Below are positions 35,028 through 43,908 of a stretch of 64,000 nt of DNA, one piece after another. How positions within the stretch are numbered: the first letter of the stretch is position 1; every line of letters starts with the position of its first letter. The notes beneath the pieces were generated by a model. That model was given only the letters and a program-made list of their open reading frames with translations, was not told the DNA's origin and ran no database searches. The stretch spans positions 1 to 64,000 of the forward strand of contig CBDIDQ010000106.1 of assembly GCA_965277695.1 (NCBI GenBank), in the 5' to 3' direction. The stretch comes from JABSOG01 sp965277695 (GTDB lineage Bacteria > Pseudomonadota > Gammaproteobacteria > Enterobacterales > Alteromonadaceae). A program made the position numbers and the translations under genes.

Positions 35028-35468
35028 ATGATAAAAAATATCACCCGTTTTGTTGTTGGCGGATTATTGGCAATGAGTGCTGCTACCACCTTGACCGCGT
35101 TTGCAGGCGATAATGACGACGATGCACCAAATGATGCACTGACTATTGACCGTACTGTGATAGGAGCCAGTGAAATTGCTTTTCCTAATGATGATCGTAT
35201 TTATCCCAAGGTTAGTGATTTTGAAGTACTCAATTTTGTCTTGATGAGCAGCATCAATGGCGAACGTTGGGCGACAGTGACGTTGAAAAACAAGGCCAGC
35301 GGCAGCCGTAAACTTCAACCGGACCACATTATGGCGTTATTCGCCAATGGTGAGAGAAAATCCCCTGGTCACGTCAAACGCACCTTTGACGGTAACGAAA
35401 CCGTGTCGTTTCCGTTGTCATTTGGTCATAGCAAGTTCCCTGTTTTATCTATTTACACTCGTAAATAA
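35028..35468 (+). CDS. Small secreted protein, unknown function
   Basis: 146 residues from ATG 35028 (AGAGG upstream). Signal peptide RFVVGGLLAMSAATTLTAFA, then an acidic start (GDNDDDAPNDA) and a compact domain with VSDFEVLNFVLMSSINGERWATVTLKN and HIMALFANGERKSPG, which reads like a beta-sandwich. No family recognised. It lies 69 bases after ggt and may be cotranscribed. Confidence 0.65.
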   Translation: MIKNITRFVVGGLLAMSAATTLTAFAGDNDDDAPNDALTIDRTVIGASEIAFPNDDRIYPKVSDFEVLNFVLMSSINGERWATVTLKNKASGSRKLQPDHIMALFANGERKSPGHVKRTFDGNETVSFPLSFGHSKFPVLSIYTRK

Positions 35469-35503
35469 ATAGCTAGACCATTCTCAGACAGATTAGATAC
35501 TAC

Positions 35504-35914
35504 CTAGTTCACTTGGCCATCAAGGCGGATATTTAGCGCCTGTAGAATTTTTTGTAGTGTACTGGTATTGGTATTGCGATAACCTTCGCGCTCATAGCGG
35601 GCAATCTGCCGGGCACTGACATTAACCTTACGACCAAAGGCATCAATGCTCATATTGGCTGAAATTCGATAGCGGATCGGGGTTACCATCAAATCGGCCA
35701 GCGAGTGGATCTTGATATCAGATAACTGAGTCTTTTTCAGTTGCTGGTATTCATCCATTGTGGCTTGGATCTCAGCGATTAACTGACTAATTTGTGCTTT
35801 ACCGGCTGCTTCAATCACATCGGGTACTTCGGGCTTTGCCGGAGCCGATAACGACTCGCTGAGCATCGACAGTTGCTGTTGTGCTGCGGCATATTGTTTG
35901 TCACTGGTGATCAT
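35504..35914 (-). CDS. XRE-type regulator, likely antitoxin of a pair
   Basis: 136 residues. The N-terminal half is a coiled-coil-like helix (QISQLIAEIQATMDEYQQLKK); a helix-turn-helix lies in the C-terminal half, MSIDAFGRKVNVSARQIARYEREG followed by STLQKILQALNIRL. Its ATG overlaps the stop of the upstream nucleotidyltransferase-like gene as ATGA, so the two are translationally coupled. In this order (enzyme first, HTH second) it resembles HigBA-like and MNT-linked modules. Confidence 0.75.
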   Translation of the reverse strand: MITSDKQYAAAQQQLSMLSESLSAPAKPEVPDVIEAAGKAQISQLIAEIQATMDEYQQLKKTQLSDIKIHSLADLMVTPIRYRISANMSIDAFGRKVNVSARQIARYEREGYRNTNTSTLQKILQALNIRLDGQVN

Positions 35915-36348
35915 GACGGACCTCTCAATTTGATAATAATAATGCCTTTTGGTTCACCATCCCGGTTCAGTTGAAAAAATCCGGGAAACGGCAGACCGCT
36001 GCCAGCTTCGATAATATTGGATATAAAAAAATCTAACCCATAACTGGCTTTTATGTGTTCTCGACTGGCCAAAAATACCGGGTCAAGTTTGTCAATATCC
36101 ACCTCAGGTTGATATTCCCAACAACCATCGATATCACTGGGTATGGGTTTGGCGGTGACAAAACTGCCGTTAATCCACAGGGTGGTTACCCCGGCACGAG
36201 CCAGATTGCTGGCACCTTCCCGTAACCCTCGCATTAGTAACTGCCTTTTACCTGTTTCTAAGCCGTATACTGCCTCTACCTCATCCAGAGTCGCTTCATG
36301 CTGACCTGATGGTAACTCTCCGTTGACTTGCAATGCCGGAATACTCAT
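35911..36348 (-). CDS. Nucleotidyltransferase-like protein (DUF6932 type), candidate toxin
   Basis: 145 residues. LWINGSFVTAKPIPSDIDGCWEY has the MNT-fold signature G-S-(x)9-D-x-D with both metal-binding Asp present. SREHIKASYGLDFFISNI follows. Such minimal nucleotidyltransferases modify tRNA or proteins by adding nucleotides in toxin-antitoxin systems. The pairing with a coupled XRE protein supports a TA or regulatory role; no HEPN partner is seen, which differs from the common MNT-HEPN arrangement. Confidence 0.65.
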   Translation of the reverse strand: MSIPALQVNGELPSGQHEATLDEVEAVYGLETGKRQLLMRGLREGASNLARAGVTTLWINGSFVTAKPIPSDIDGCWEYQPEVDIDKLDPVFLASREHIKASYGLDFFISNIIEAGSGLPFPGFFQLNRDGEPKGIIIIKLRGPS

Positions 36349-36461
36349 ATAAATCTCCTTTTATATTATGACTAAAGTGTCATGTCTAAAGCGTCCTACA
36401 TTGGAAAGTATAAACCGTGTTCAAACTATGTCAAATTTTAATCAAATTATTTCGAGGATCT

Positions 36462-37853
36462 TTAAAACAAACCATGCAACAACTCCACGCCGAAGAACAC
36501 TTCGGCGATGGTGACAATAAACATGCTGCCAAGGATCGGTGGGCAAATATAGCTGACCGCAAAGTGCACGTATTTTTGTAATATTTTGCCAAAGGTACTG
36601 TTGTTACCAATGGATAACTCGTCATTGAAGTTGCTTTTTTTCCAACGATAAGCGGTAAATACAGTGATGAGAAAACCGCCTAATGGCAAAAAGGTATCCA
36701 TCGCTATGGTGGCGGTGAAAAACATAAAGTTGAGACTGCCGGGACCGGGTAGGGTAATAAAGTGAGTGAGCCAGTCTACTGTGCCTTTTGATAATATCGA
36801 CGGAATACCCAGCAGCAAGATGAATAATGCTACTGCCCAGGTGGTTTGTTTGCGGGGCAGTTTCTTCTGATCGACTAAAAAGGTGGTGGGCACTTCTAGC
36901 AAAGAAATGGTCGAAGTGAACGCCGCAAATGACAGCAACAAGAAAAAACCAGCGCCGACAATAACGCCTAATACCGGCCCGAGGTTAGCAAATGCGCCGG
37001 GTAAGGTTTCAAAAATCAACCCCATACCACCACTGGTTTCAATACCTTGCGAAAACACCAATGGAAAAATCATAAAGCCAGCCAGAATGGCGATAGCGAT
37101 GTCAAACAGCGCGATCCACGCTGCTGAGGTGATGATATTGTCTGTTTTGCCCAAGTAACTACCAAAGGTGATTAATGCGCCCATGCCCAGTGACAGTGAG
37201 AAAAACGCTTGTCCGAGGGCGGAGTAAATGACCGGGCCGGTGAGCTTGTCAAAGTCGGGCACCAGATAAAACTCCAGACCTTTCATAGCGTTGGGCAGTG
37301 TTAGGGCGTATGCGATGATGACGAGGATCATAATCAGCAGCGAGGGCATCATGATTTTGGCGGCTTTTTCGATGCCGCTGGAAATACCATTTGACACCAC
37401 ATAGGCGGTTGCCGTCATAAAGAGTAGGCAATACAGGCTGACGGTAACCCAGTCTTTGGTAAATTCACTGAATTGACTGCCGATAGCAAAGTTGCCTTGT
37501 AACAGTTCGATGAAATAACCAAATGCCCAAGCGGCGATGACGTTATAAAAAGCCAGTACAAAGACGCCGCAAGTAATACCGAGGTAACCGACAATATTCC
37601 AGTTGGCAAATCCTAGGGCTTTGAAGGCACCTGCCGGACCTGTGTTTGTTTTTCGGCCAATGGCAATCTCTGCGACCATCACTGGAAAGCACAAGATGAA
37701 ACAAAACAGCAGATACATCACCACAAAAGCAGCACCACCGCCTTCGCTGGCCCTGAAAGGAAAGCCCCAAATATTGCCCAATCCCACAGCCGAACCGGCG
37801 GTGGCTAAGATAAACCCTAATCTGGAATTAAATCCATCACGTTGTACTGCCAT
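36462..37853 (-). CDS. Sodium-dependent amino-acid transporter (NSS/SNF family)
   Basis: Inner-membrane Na+ symporter of the LeuT fold. 463 residues from ATG 37853. The first helix has the diagnostic GFILATAGSAVGLGNIWGFPF (Na+ and substrate site), followed by GGGAAFVVMYLL and AEIAIGR. About twelve hydrophobic segments can be counted. Helix 6 has FFSLSLGMGALITFGSY, matching the unwound substrate site. Substrate probably a neutral amino acid. It stands alone between the XRE pair and the divergent yfiR-like gene. Confidence 0.92.
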   Translation of the reverse strand: MAVQRDGFNSRLGFILATAGSAVGLGNIWGFPFRASEGGGAAFVVMYLLFCFILCFPVMVAEIAIGRKTNTGPAGAFKALGFANWNIVGYLGITCGVFVLAFYNVIAAWAFGYFIELLQGNFAIGSQFSEFTKDWVTVSLYCLLFMTATAYVVSNGISSGIEKAAKIMMPSLLIMILVIIAYALTLPNAMKGLEFYLVPDFDKLTGPVIYSALGQAFFSLSLGMGALITFGSYLGKTDNIITSAAWIALFDIAIAILAGFMIFPLVFSQGIETSGGMGLIFETLPGAFANLGPVLGVIVGAGFFLLLSFAAFTSTISLLEVPTTFLVDQKKLPRKQTTWAVALFILLLGIPSILSKGTVDWLTHFITLPGPGSLNFMFFTATIAMDTFLPLGGFLITVFTAYRWKKSNFNDELSIGNNSTFGKILQKYVHFAVSYICPPILGSMFIVTIAEVFFGVELLHGLF

Positions 37854-38076
37854 TGTATTTCTCACTTGTTATTGTTTCCAAACATCAGCGATTCTAGGTG
37901 AAATTAACTTTAAACCCTAGCAAATTTGCGGTTATCGTTGATTAACGCTGAAACTGGTTGAATTCAATGCATTAACAGTGATTTATTAAGCGATTATTGA
38001 TGCTCAATGACCAAGGTGTTGCGTTTAATTTGTGACCGGACACCTTGGCGGTGATAGCTATACTCGGCTACGCTTT

Positions 38077-38667
38077 ATGCATATGATGATGAATTATCGA
38101 AATCAAAACGTTCAGGACGGTTGCTGGTTGATTGCAGCCGCCTTTTTTTTCGTCCTGAATTTTTCGGCAATCGCGGCACCTTCAACCCCGACAGACAAGC
38201 GCACAAAAATTATCATTGCGGGTATGGTCAGTGGTTTTTTATCCTATATTAAATGGCCTGAAACAGATGACAATACCGCGCGATATGAATCTTTTAAAGT
38301 CGGTGTATTGGGAGAGGATGAGGTTTTTTTCAAAGCCATGGCACGCTATTTGGCGCAAAAATCTCATAAGGATAAACGCCGTTTTGAAGTCGTTAAAGCC
38401 TCTATGGAAACACTGTCCTGCTGCCAAGTGCTAGTAGTGATTGGAGATGTGGAAGTTAATACTAAAGATATTGTTGCCAGCATTGCCCATCTGCCGATAC
38501 TAACCATCTCTGATCAAGCCGATTTTGCTGCCACTGGTGGTCATATCAATTTTTTCTATCAACGCAGTAAATTGCGCTTCGAAGTGAACTGGCAAGCCGC
38601 ACGAACCTCCAAACTTAAAATGAGTTCTCGCTTGCTGAACTTGGCTCGGGTGATAAATAAACCCTAA
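38077..38667 (+). CDS. YfiR-family periplasmic protein
   Basis: About 196 residues with signal peptide (LIAAAFFFVLNFSAIAA) and a YfiR/HmsC-type (DUF4154) domain: KIIIAGMVSGFLSYIKWPE, FKVGVLGEDEVF, CCQVLVVIG, ILTISDQADFAATGGHINFFYQRSKLRFEVN and a final SSRLLNLARVI. YfiR binds and inhibits a diguanylate cyclase in Pseudomonas; in other bacteria such proteins precede TonB receptors, as here. A cluster of ATGs at 38077-38091 and a GTG at 38032 leave the start uncertain. Confidence 0.82.
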   Translation: MHMMMNYRNQNVQDGCWLIAAAFFFVLNFSAIAAPSTPTDKRTKIIIAGMVSGFLSYIKWPETDDNTARYESFKVGVLGEDEVFFKAMARYLAQKSHKDKRRFEVVKASMETLSCCQVLVVIGDVEVNTKDIVASIAHLPILTISDQADFAATGGHINFFYQRSKLRFEVNWQAARTSKLKMSSRLLNLARVINKP

Positions 38668-38757
38668 ACCTACTGCGTCATTTTGTCACATTGCCCGCAA
38701 CAGTAACCACAACTAGTATTCGCGTTACTCGACGATGCCCAAAAAGTGAATTTTACT

Positions 38758-40926
38758 ATGTTTAATAAACGGATTAATAAATGGATGAATAAACCTTTAT
38801 CCCCAATAACTCTTGCCCTTTCTCTGACGTTAACAGGCTATTGCAGCACCCTTAGTGCCGAACACGATGAAGCCCAAGCCGCAGCGGACGCTAAACTAGA
38901 GCGGATCACCATTACCGCCAATCGCAAAGAAAACCTTGATACGGATTTGGCGATGTCAGTTCATGCGGTTACTGCTGATGAACTGGAATTGGATAACGGT
39001 CAGCATGTTGCTGACTCTCTTAATAGCCTTTCTGGGGTATTGATTAATCAACTCCAAGGGGCACAAGGCCATAACGCCGCTATTCGAATGCCGATCAACT
39101 ACAGCGGTTATTATCTCTACCTGCAAGATAATATTCCGCTGCAATCCGCCGCCTTTTTTAATCATAACGCCTTATGGTGGTCGAGTTTTAACTCGGATGT
39201 TTCGCGTATGGAAGTACTCAAAGGTGCGGGTACTGCCCTTTATGGCTCTGGTGCTGTCGCTGCAACGGTGAATATTTTGTCGAAGCCGATTGCAGATGTG
39301 TCACAAACCACACTGGGTTTAAATGGCGGTGAAGAGGGTTATAGCAAATTTAATTTCAGTCATAGTCGGCAATTGAATGACCAGCATGGCGTTCGAGCTT
39401 CTGGCTCGGTGATGAATAATGATGGCTGGCGGGATCACACTGGGTCAAAACGTTCAGAATTGACCTTGCGTCATGAATATAAAATCAGTAATCAACAGCA
39501 GCTGGTGACCTCGCTGATCATGTCTGATTTAGAACAAGAAATGGCTGCCAGTTTGGTTGAGGACGACTACAGAACAGACAAAACCTTGTCAGGTTTATCT
39601 GATATGGTGCAGGCAACAGACCCAACTCGCAAAAGCAAGTATGTACGTCTGTCCACTCACTGGACAAATTATGTTGACAATAATCTTTATTTCACTGTGA
39701 TCCCCTATTTCCGTCATCGCACCAACAGTTATACCGCCACTTGGAGTGCCAACATGCCTAAAGTCGATTCGAGTGTTGACACGCTGGGGGTTTTGGGCTT
39801 GGTGGGATTAGATCACAGCGATGGCAGCGAAACCACTTTTGGTATGGACGTTGAGCTGAGCGAGGGCGATCAGCTATCTTTTCAGCCGATAACCATCACC
39901 ACCAGTGGTTTTGGTGCGGATACGTTTGTTGAAGGCACCCGATTTTATGATGACACTACCCGTCATCTGGGGATTTCGCCTTATATTCAGCATCAACGTG
40001 AAATCGCGCAAGATTTAGATTTAACCTTGGGGATGCGTTATGACTATGCCAATTACGAATTCGACAATAAATTAGCCGTGGTGGGGGATATTGGTCATAA
40101 CCTGCAAAGCTTGGAAGACCGGGAAGACACCTTCAATCACCTCAGTCCTAAAGCCAGTTTGAATTATCATTTAAGCCCAGACAGCAGTGTCTATTTGCGT
40201 TACGCCAACAGTTTTAGATTACCTACCGCTGGTAGTTTGTACCACCTTAAATCCAGCGACAGCAATAGCACCATTGGTAATATTGATGCTGAGGTATCTG
40301 ATACCTTTGAGGTGGGTTACAAGGTCAATTACCCGACAGTCACATTTGATCTGGCGGTTTACTCAATGCAAGTGGATGACACGATTGTCACCGCTTTTAA
40401 CGACTCGGGGATCCGCTTTCAAAGCAATGCGGGTGAAAGCTCGCATCAAGGGTTTGAATTTGCCACAAGCTGGGAGGTGGACCCGTCATTTAACTTGAGT
40501 TTTGCCTATAGCCGTTCAATTCATGAATTTGATAATTATGTGTTGGATGCGGGTCGGTTGAACAATGAAGGTGAAAGCCGGGCTAATGATTTGTCGGGCA
40601 ACGAAATGCGTATGGCTCCGGATTATGTCGCTAATTTACGTTTTCGTTATCATCCGGTGAATTTCAGTGATTTCAGCAGCATGTTAGAAATTCAATCAGT
40701 GGGTGGCTATTGGATGGATGATGCAAATACCCGTCGCAGTGGTGGTTATGCCATTGCTAATTTGAAGCTCAGCTATCAGGTGAGTGAGCGATTAAATCTT
40801 AATGCCCGAGTCACCAATCTGACCGACAAAGATTATGCCCAGCAGGCTGAAATCACTTTTGGTCGGGCCAAATTTGCTCCAGGTGCACCACGTACGGCTT
40901 ATTTGAGCATGGCTTATCAATTTTAA
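38758..40926 (+). CDS. TonB-dependent receptor
   Basis: 722 residues from ATG 38758 (a GTG four codons earlier is possible). Signal peptide LALSLTLTGYCSTLSA; TonB-box-like ERITITANRKEN; plug with DSLNSLSGVLINQLQGAQGHNAAIRMP, MEVLKGAGTALYGSGAVAATVNI; barrel ending YLSMAYQF. It lies 90 bases after the YfiR gene and 25 bases before a Cys-rich sialidase-fold protein and a TlpA-like thioredoxin. The company suggests uptake of a metal or a metal complex, but the ligand is not shown by the sequence. Confidence 0.9.
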   Translation: MFNKRINKWMNKPLSPITLALSLTLTGYCSTLSAEHDEAQAAADAKLERITITANRKENLDTDLAMSVHAVTADELELDNGQHVADSLNSLSGVLINQLQGAQGHNAAIRMPINYSGYYLYLQDNIPLQSAAFFNHNALWWSSFNSDVSRMEVLKGAGTALYGSGAVAATVNILSKPIADVSQTTLGLNGGEEGYSKFNFSHSRQLNDQHGVRASGSVMNNDGWRDHTGSKRSELTLRHEYKISNQQQLVTSLIMSDLEQEMAASLVEDDYRTDKTLSGLSDMVQATDPTRKSKYVRLSTHWTNYVDNNLYFTVIPYFRHRTNSYTATWSANMPKVDSSVDTLGVLGLVGLDHSDGSETTFGMDVELSEGDQLSFQPITITTSGFGADTFVEGTRFYDDTTRHLGISPYIQHQREIAQDLDLTLGMRYDYANYEFDNKLAVVGDIGHNLQSLEDREDTFNHLSPKASLNYHLSPDSSVYLRYANSFRLPTAGSLYHLKSSDSNSTIGNIDAEVSDTFEVGYKVNYPTVTFDLAVYSMQVDDTIVTAFNDSGIRFQSNAGESSHQGFEFATSWEVDPSFNLSFAYSRSIHEFDNYVLDAGRLNNEGESRANDLSGNEMRMAPDYVANLRFRYHPVNFSDFSSMLEIQSVGGYWMDDANTRRSGGYAIANLKLSYQVSERLNLNARVTNLTDKDYAQQAEITFGRAKFAPGAPRTAYLSMAYQF

Positions 40927-40951
40927 CAATTACAAAAAGGAAAGTACCGAA

Positions 40952-42163
40952 ATGAATAGAATCAAATGTTTACCTTTAGTGTTTGTACTGCTGGTTTCAT
41001 TCTCCAGTGTGGCGAGCAAACCTAAGCACGGACAGCACAAAAGCGATCCGTCATGTCAGGCCAGCGATGTTACATGCGCCAAAACGGTGACCAGCGCATT
41101 TGCACCGGATGGCAAATTGTGGCGATTATGGTCGGGGCAGAAACAGATGTTTTACAGTGTTTCGACTGATAATGGTGATCATTTTGCTGCGCCGCAAAAA
41201 ATCGAGGTGGTGGCAGAAAAGGTGTCTGCGCGAGGTGAGAACCGTCCCAAACTAGGGTTTGATGCCCACAACCGAGTGGTGATCTCTTGGGCCAAACCAT
41301 TGAAGGGTAAATATACCTCAGATATTCGGTTTACTTGGTCGAGTGATGGTGGCAAAAGTTTTGCGCCGGTGCAAACGGTGAATAACGATGGTTTGAAAAT
41401 TGGTCATAGCTTTAATGAAATGCTGGTCAGTGGTGACGGCACAGTGACCTTGGTATGGCTTGATGGCCGGGAGCGAAAAAAGAACAAAAACTATCAGGGG
41501 TCGGCGTTGTATTTGGCTGAGGGTAAGTTAACTAGCAGCAGTGATAAGGCGATTGATTTTTCGAATAAAAAGCTGGCAGACGGTACTTGTGTGTGTTGTC
41601 GTGTAGCCATGCGGCATACCGCAGATGATCAGGTGGCAGCGATGTGGCGTCATATTTATGATGACAACATTCGTGATCATGCGATTTTAACTTTTAATGG
41701 TCAAAGTGAGTTGCAACAACCGATCCGTGCCAGCTTTGATGAATGGCAACTCGATGGCTGTCCGCATCAAGGACCGGGTTTGAGTATTAATGCGCAAAAC
41801 CGTTATCACATGGTGTGGTTCAATAATGGAACGAAAGGTAAAGGTTTGTTTTACGCCCACTCTGATGACAACGGCAAAAATCAGAGTAAACCACTGAGCA
41901 TTGGTGATGTTAACGGTCAGGCATCTTATGCCAACGTGATCAGTCACGGTGATACCGTTGATTTGGTGTGGGTACAATTTAATGGTCAGCATTACCAGCT
42001 GTATCATCAACGCTCAAAGGATAATGGCCAGACGTTTGCTGATGCCAACGTGATTAGCCAAAGCAGCAGTGATACCGACAGACCATTTTTGATTGAACGG
42101 GCAGGGCAACACTTTGTTTCTTGGCAGCGTCCAAGTGTAGGGCATCAGGTGATCGCACTATGA
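40952..42163 (+). CDS. Secreted BNR/sialidase-fold protein with cysteine motifs
   Basis: 403 residues with signal peptide (LVFVLLVSFSSVAS). Asp-box-type propeller repeats are visible: YSVSTDNGDHFAAP, FTWSSDGGKSFAPV, YAHSDDNGKNQSKP and QRSKDNGQTFADA. Unusual for a sialidase are the clustered cysteines: CQASDVTCAKT near residue 35, TCVCCRVAMRH near 213 and DGCPHQGPG near 268. The catalytic Arg triad of sialidases was not located, so the enzyme activity is doubtful. C-V-C-C and C-P-H look like metal or disulfide sites. The stop overlaps the start of the TlpA-like gene (ATGA). Confidence 0.75.
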   Translation: MNRIKCLPLVFVLLVSFSSVASKPKHGQHKSDPSCQASDVTCAKTVTSAFAPDGKLWRLWSGQKQMFYSVSTDNGDHFAAPQKIEVVAEKVSARGENRPKLGFDAHNRVVISWAKPLKGKYTSDIRFTWSSDGGKSFAPVQTVNNDGLKIGHSFNEMLVSGDGTVTLVWLDGRERKKNKNYQGSALYLAEGKLTSSSDKAIDFSNKKLADGTCVCCRVAMRHTADDQVAAMWRHIYDDNIRDHAILTFNGQSELQQPIRASFDEWQLDGCPHQGPGLSINAQNRYHMVWFNNGTKGKGLFYAHSDDNGKNQSKPLSIGDVNGQASYANVISHGDTVDLVWVQFNGQHYQLYHQRSKDNGQTFADANVISQSSSDTDRPFLIERAGQHFVSWQRPSVGHQVIAL

Positions 42164-42630
42164 GGATCATCAATAGGTTATGTTTGATGTTTCTGTTGAG
42201 TTGTTTGTCAGCAAACAGCTTCGCCGAGTCTGATGTTTTTTCAGTCGATCAATTTAATACCATCAAGCAGCAACATCAGGGCCAGCGTTGGCTACTATTG
42301 CTGTGGTCGGTTGATTGCCCACCGTGTTTCAAGGAGTTGGCTTATGTTGGCCAACTGCATAAGAAAAACTCGGCGTTAAAGGTGATTCTGGTGAACACCG
42401 ATGGTGACGACATGGTGACCGAAGAACGTGAAGGGCTACTGAAAAAATATGGAGTTGATCAACTGACTAATCTTCATTTCAGTGATGGCAAAGCGGCTCA
42501 GGGGCGTTTTCAGATTGATCCCAGTTGGTACGGCGAGCTGCCACGTAGCTATTTTTATCAGGCTGATGGTCAGCGTATTGCTAAAAGCGGTCTGGTGGCT
42601 GGTGATGTATTGAAGCAATGGTTGCTTTGA
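42160..42630 (+). CDS. TlpA-like thioredoxin-fold protein
   Basis: 156 residues from ATG 42160, which overlaps the preceding stop. Signal peptide LCLMFLLSCLSANSFA; active site WSVDCPPCFKEL, a CPPC redox pair; VILVNTDGDDM and GELPRSYFYQADGQ follow in the usual thioredoxin order with the cis-Pro in LPRSY. It is periplasmic and probably reduces or loads the cysteine motifs of the protein encoded just before. Last gene of the operon. Confidence 0.85.
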   Translation: MRIINRLCLMFLLSCLSANSFAESDVFSVDQFNTIKQQHQGQRWLLLLWSVDCPPCFKELAYVGQLHKKNSALKVILVNTDGDDMVTEEREGLLKKYGVDQLTNLHFSDGKAAQGRFQIDPSWYGELPRSYFYQADGQRIAKSGLVAGDVLKQWLL

Positions 42631-43039
42631 TTAATTTAAAAAGCGCAGATTAATTGTCCTTTGAAAAATGGCCATCGCATATGGCCTCGGTTAATTTATT
42701 AATAGTAAAATAACCTTTAACGCCAGCTATTTTTCTACATCCATTATCGTGTGACTCATCGCTCCAGCCAGCACAGGCATATACACCTAAATGAGTCCGG
42801 TAAACTGATTCTTCTCCACATTGGCCGATGGGGATTTTTATTATCAGTGATTATCTTCTTTAAGATCTTTCTTGGGAATGGAAGTCTCAGGCTGTTCACT
42901 TACTTTTCATCGATCAGTCTCTTGCTCGGTGGAATTTAGATATTTAAGTATAAGTAAACGTAGTGGATTAAAAAGGAGGTCTTTGAAATCAAAGAGAAAT
43001 AATTCTTAAACTCAGGGTTTTGAATCATGCATATCAAGC
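42631..43039. other. Gene-poor region; one doubtful small membrane frame
   Basis: Holds a hairpin GGCCAT-cgcat-ATGGCC (42670-42686) that may end the TlpA operon, and a 62-codon frame at 42751-42939 (GTG start) with two hydrophobic stretches, GFLLSVIIFFKIFLG and LFTYFSSISLLLGG. Without a ribosome site it is not called as a gene. Confidence 0.4.
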
Positions 43040-43507
43040 TCATTTTTCTGGACTTCCTTTCGCCTCAGCCAATAAAGCTTTCCAATCATCCGGTGGGTGC
43101 CCGGATTTTAACATCTTGGAGAAGACTCGATAAGCGTCAGTCTTACTGCCATAAGCACGCTTATTTTTCTCATCATTAACCCAACCGTAAACAATAGTTT
43201 TTGACGGTTTATGAAAACGAAAAAACAACCTATATTGTTGAAAGAACTTAACCCGAAACCAGTGTTTGTATTGATCACCAAGCGTACTGCCCTGCCGATA
43301 ATCAGGCAAAGTTGGATCTTTGGGTATCACTTCAAAAATTAACTTATGGATCACCGCAAAACGTTTCGTTTCATTTTTCTTAATGTAGCCAATTGGGTCT
43401 TTTTCTTTCAACTGCATAACCCGTTGAGCAAGCGCTTCATATTGTGCTGTAAATAAAGGATGAGGATAAAGAGTCCAACCATTAACAACCTGTGGTGTAA
43501 CTGCCAA
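43040..43507 (-). CDS. yhaV: Toxin YhaV (ribonuclease)
   Basis: RelE-superfamily toxin of the PrlF-YhaV system. 155 residues: VNGWTLYPHPLFTAQYEALA, HWFRVKFFQQYRLFFRFHKPSKTIVYGWVNDE and KTDAYRVFSKMLKSGHPPDDW match YhaV through its length. The start is a TTG at 43507 two bases after the antitoxin stop; AGGAT lies in the end of the antitoxin gene. Weak start plus coupling keeps the toxin below the antitoxin. No disruption, so the module should be active. Confidence 0.9.
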   Translation of the reverse strand: MAVTPQVVNGWTLYPHPLFTAQYEALAQRVMQLKEKDPIGYIKKNETKRFAVIHKLIFEVIPKDPTLPDYRQGSTLGDQYKHWFRVKFFQQYRLFFRFHKPSKTIVYGWVNDEKNKRAYGSKTDAYRVFSKMLKSGHPPDDWKALLAEAKGSPEK

Positions 43508-43509
43508 TG

Positions 43510-43839
43510 CTATTCATCCTCATCTGACAATGGGCTATTAATATCGAACTCAACCCCTGCGATTAGTGCATCACCTCTGGTTTTCATATCAACAGTCAGT
43601 GGATTCATTTGTGTTGGATTCTTGGCGATGTCATTGGCTAAAAAAGCCAGAAACTCACCCAACACAGGGTCATCTTCTTCTACCTCGGCACGAGAAACCA
43701 AAACATTGCCATCTGACGCGATAGTAAAGCAGATTTTATCTTTTTTCTTCAAGTGCAGTACTTTACGTACGGTCTCGGGAATAGTGGTTTGGTAACGCTC
43801 TGTCAGTGTCGATTCACTCACTAAAATGGGTTGAGCCAT
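43510..43839 (-). CDS. prlF: Antitoxin PrlF (SohA)
   Basis: AbrB-fold antitoxin that binds its own promoter and neutralises YhaV. 109 residues from ATG 43839, chosen because of the strong GGAGGG site five bases before. STLTERYQTTIPETVRKVLHLKKKDKICF is the swapped-hairpin AbrB/SpoVT DNA-binding domain; FLAFLANDIAKNP and the acidic tail interact with the toxin. Upstream, ATTACC/GTAAT sequences near 43875-43893 could be its operator. Confidence 0.9.
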   Translation of the reverse strand: MAQPILVSESTLTERYQTTIPETVRKVLHLKKKDKICFTIASDGNVLVSRAEVEEDDPVLGEFLAFLANDIAKNPTQMNPLTVDMKTRGDALIAGVEFDINSPLSDEDE

Positions 43840-43908
43840 AATACCCTCCATTAAATTTGATATCGTACTCTTAAGGTAATGTAAGTGCATTACCATGTCA
43901 AGCACACC

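Noticed and set aside
40952..42163. True sialidase
   Set aside because: Asp-box repeats are present but the Arg triad and other catalytic residues were not located, and the neighbours are redox and uptake genes.
42751..42939. 62-codon frame with two hydrophobic segments
   Set aside because: GTG start without ribosome site and no recognised relative; mentioned only in the gene-poor stretch.
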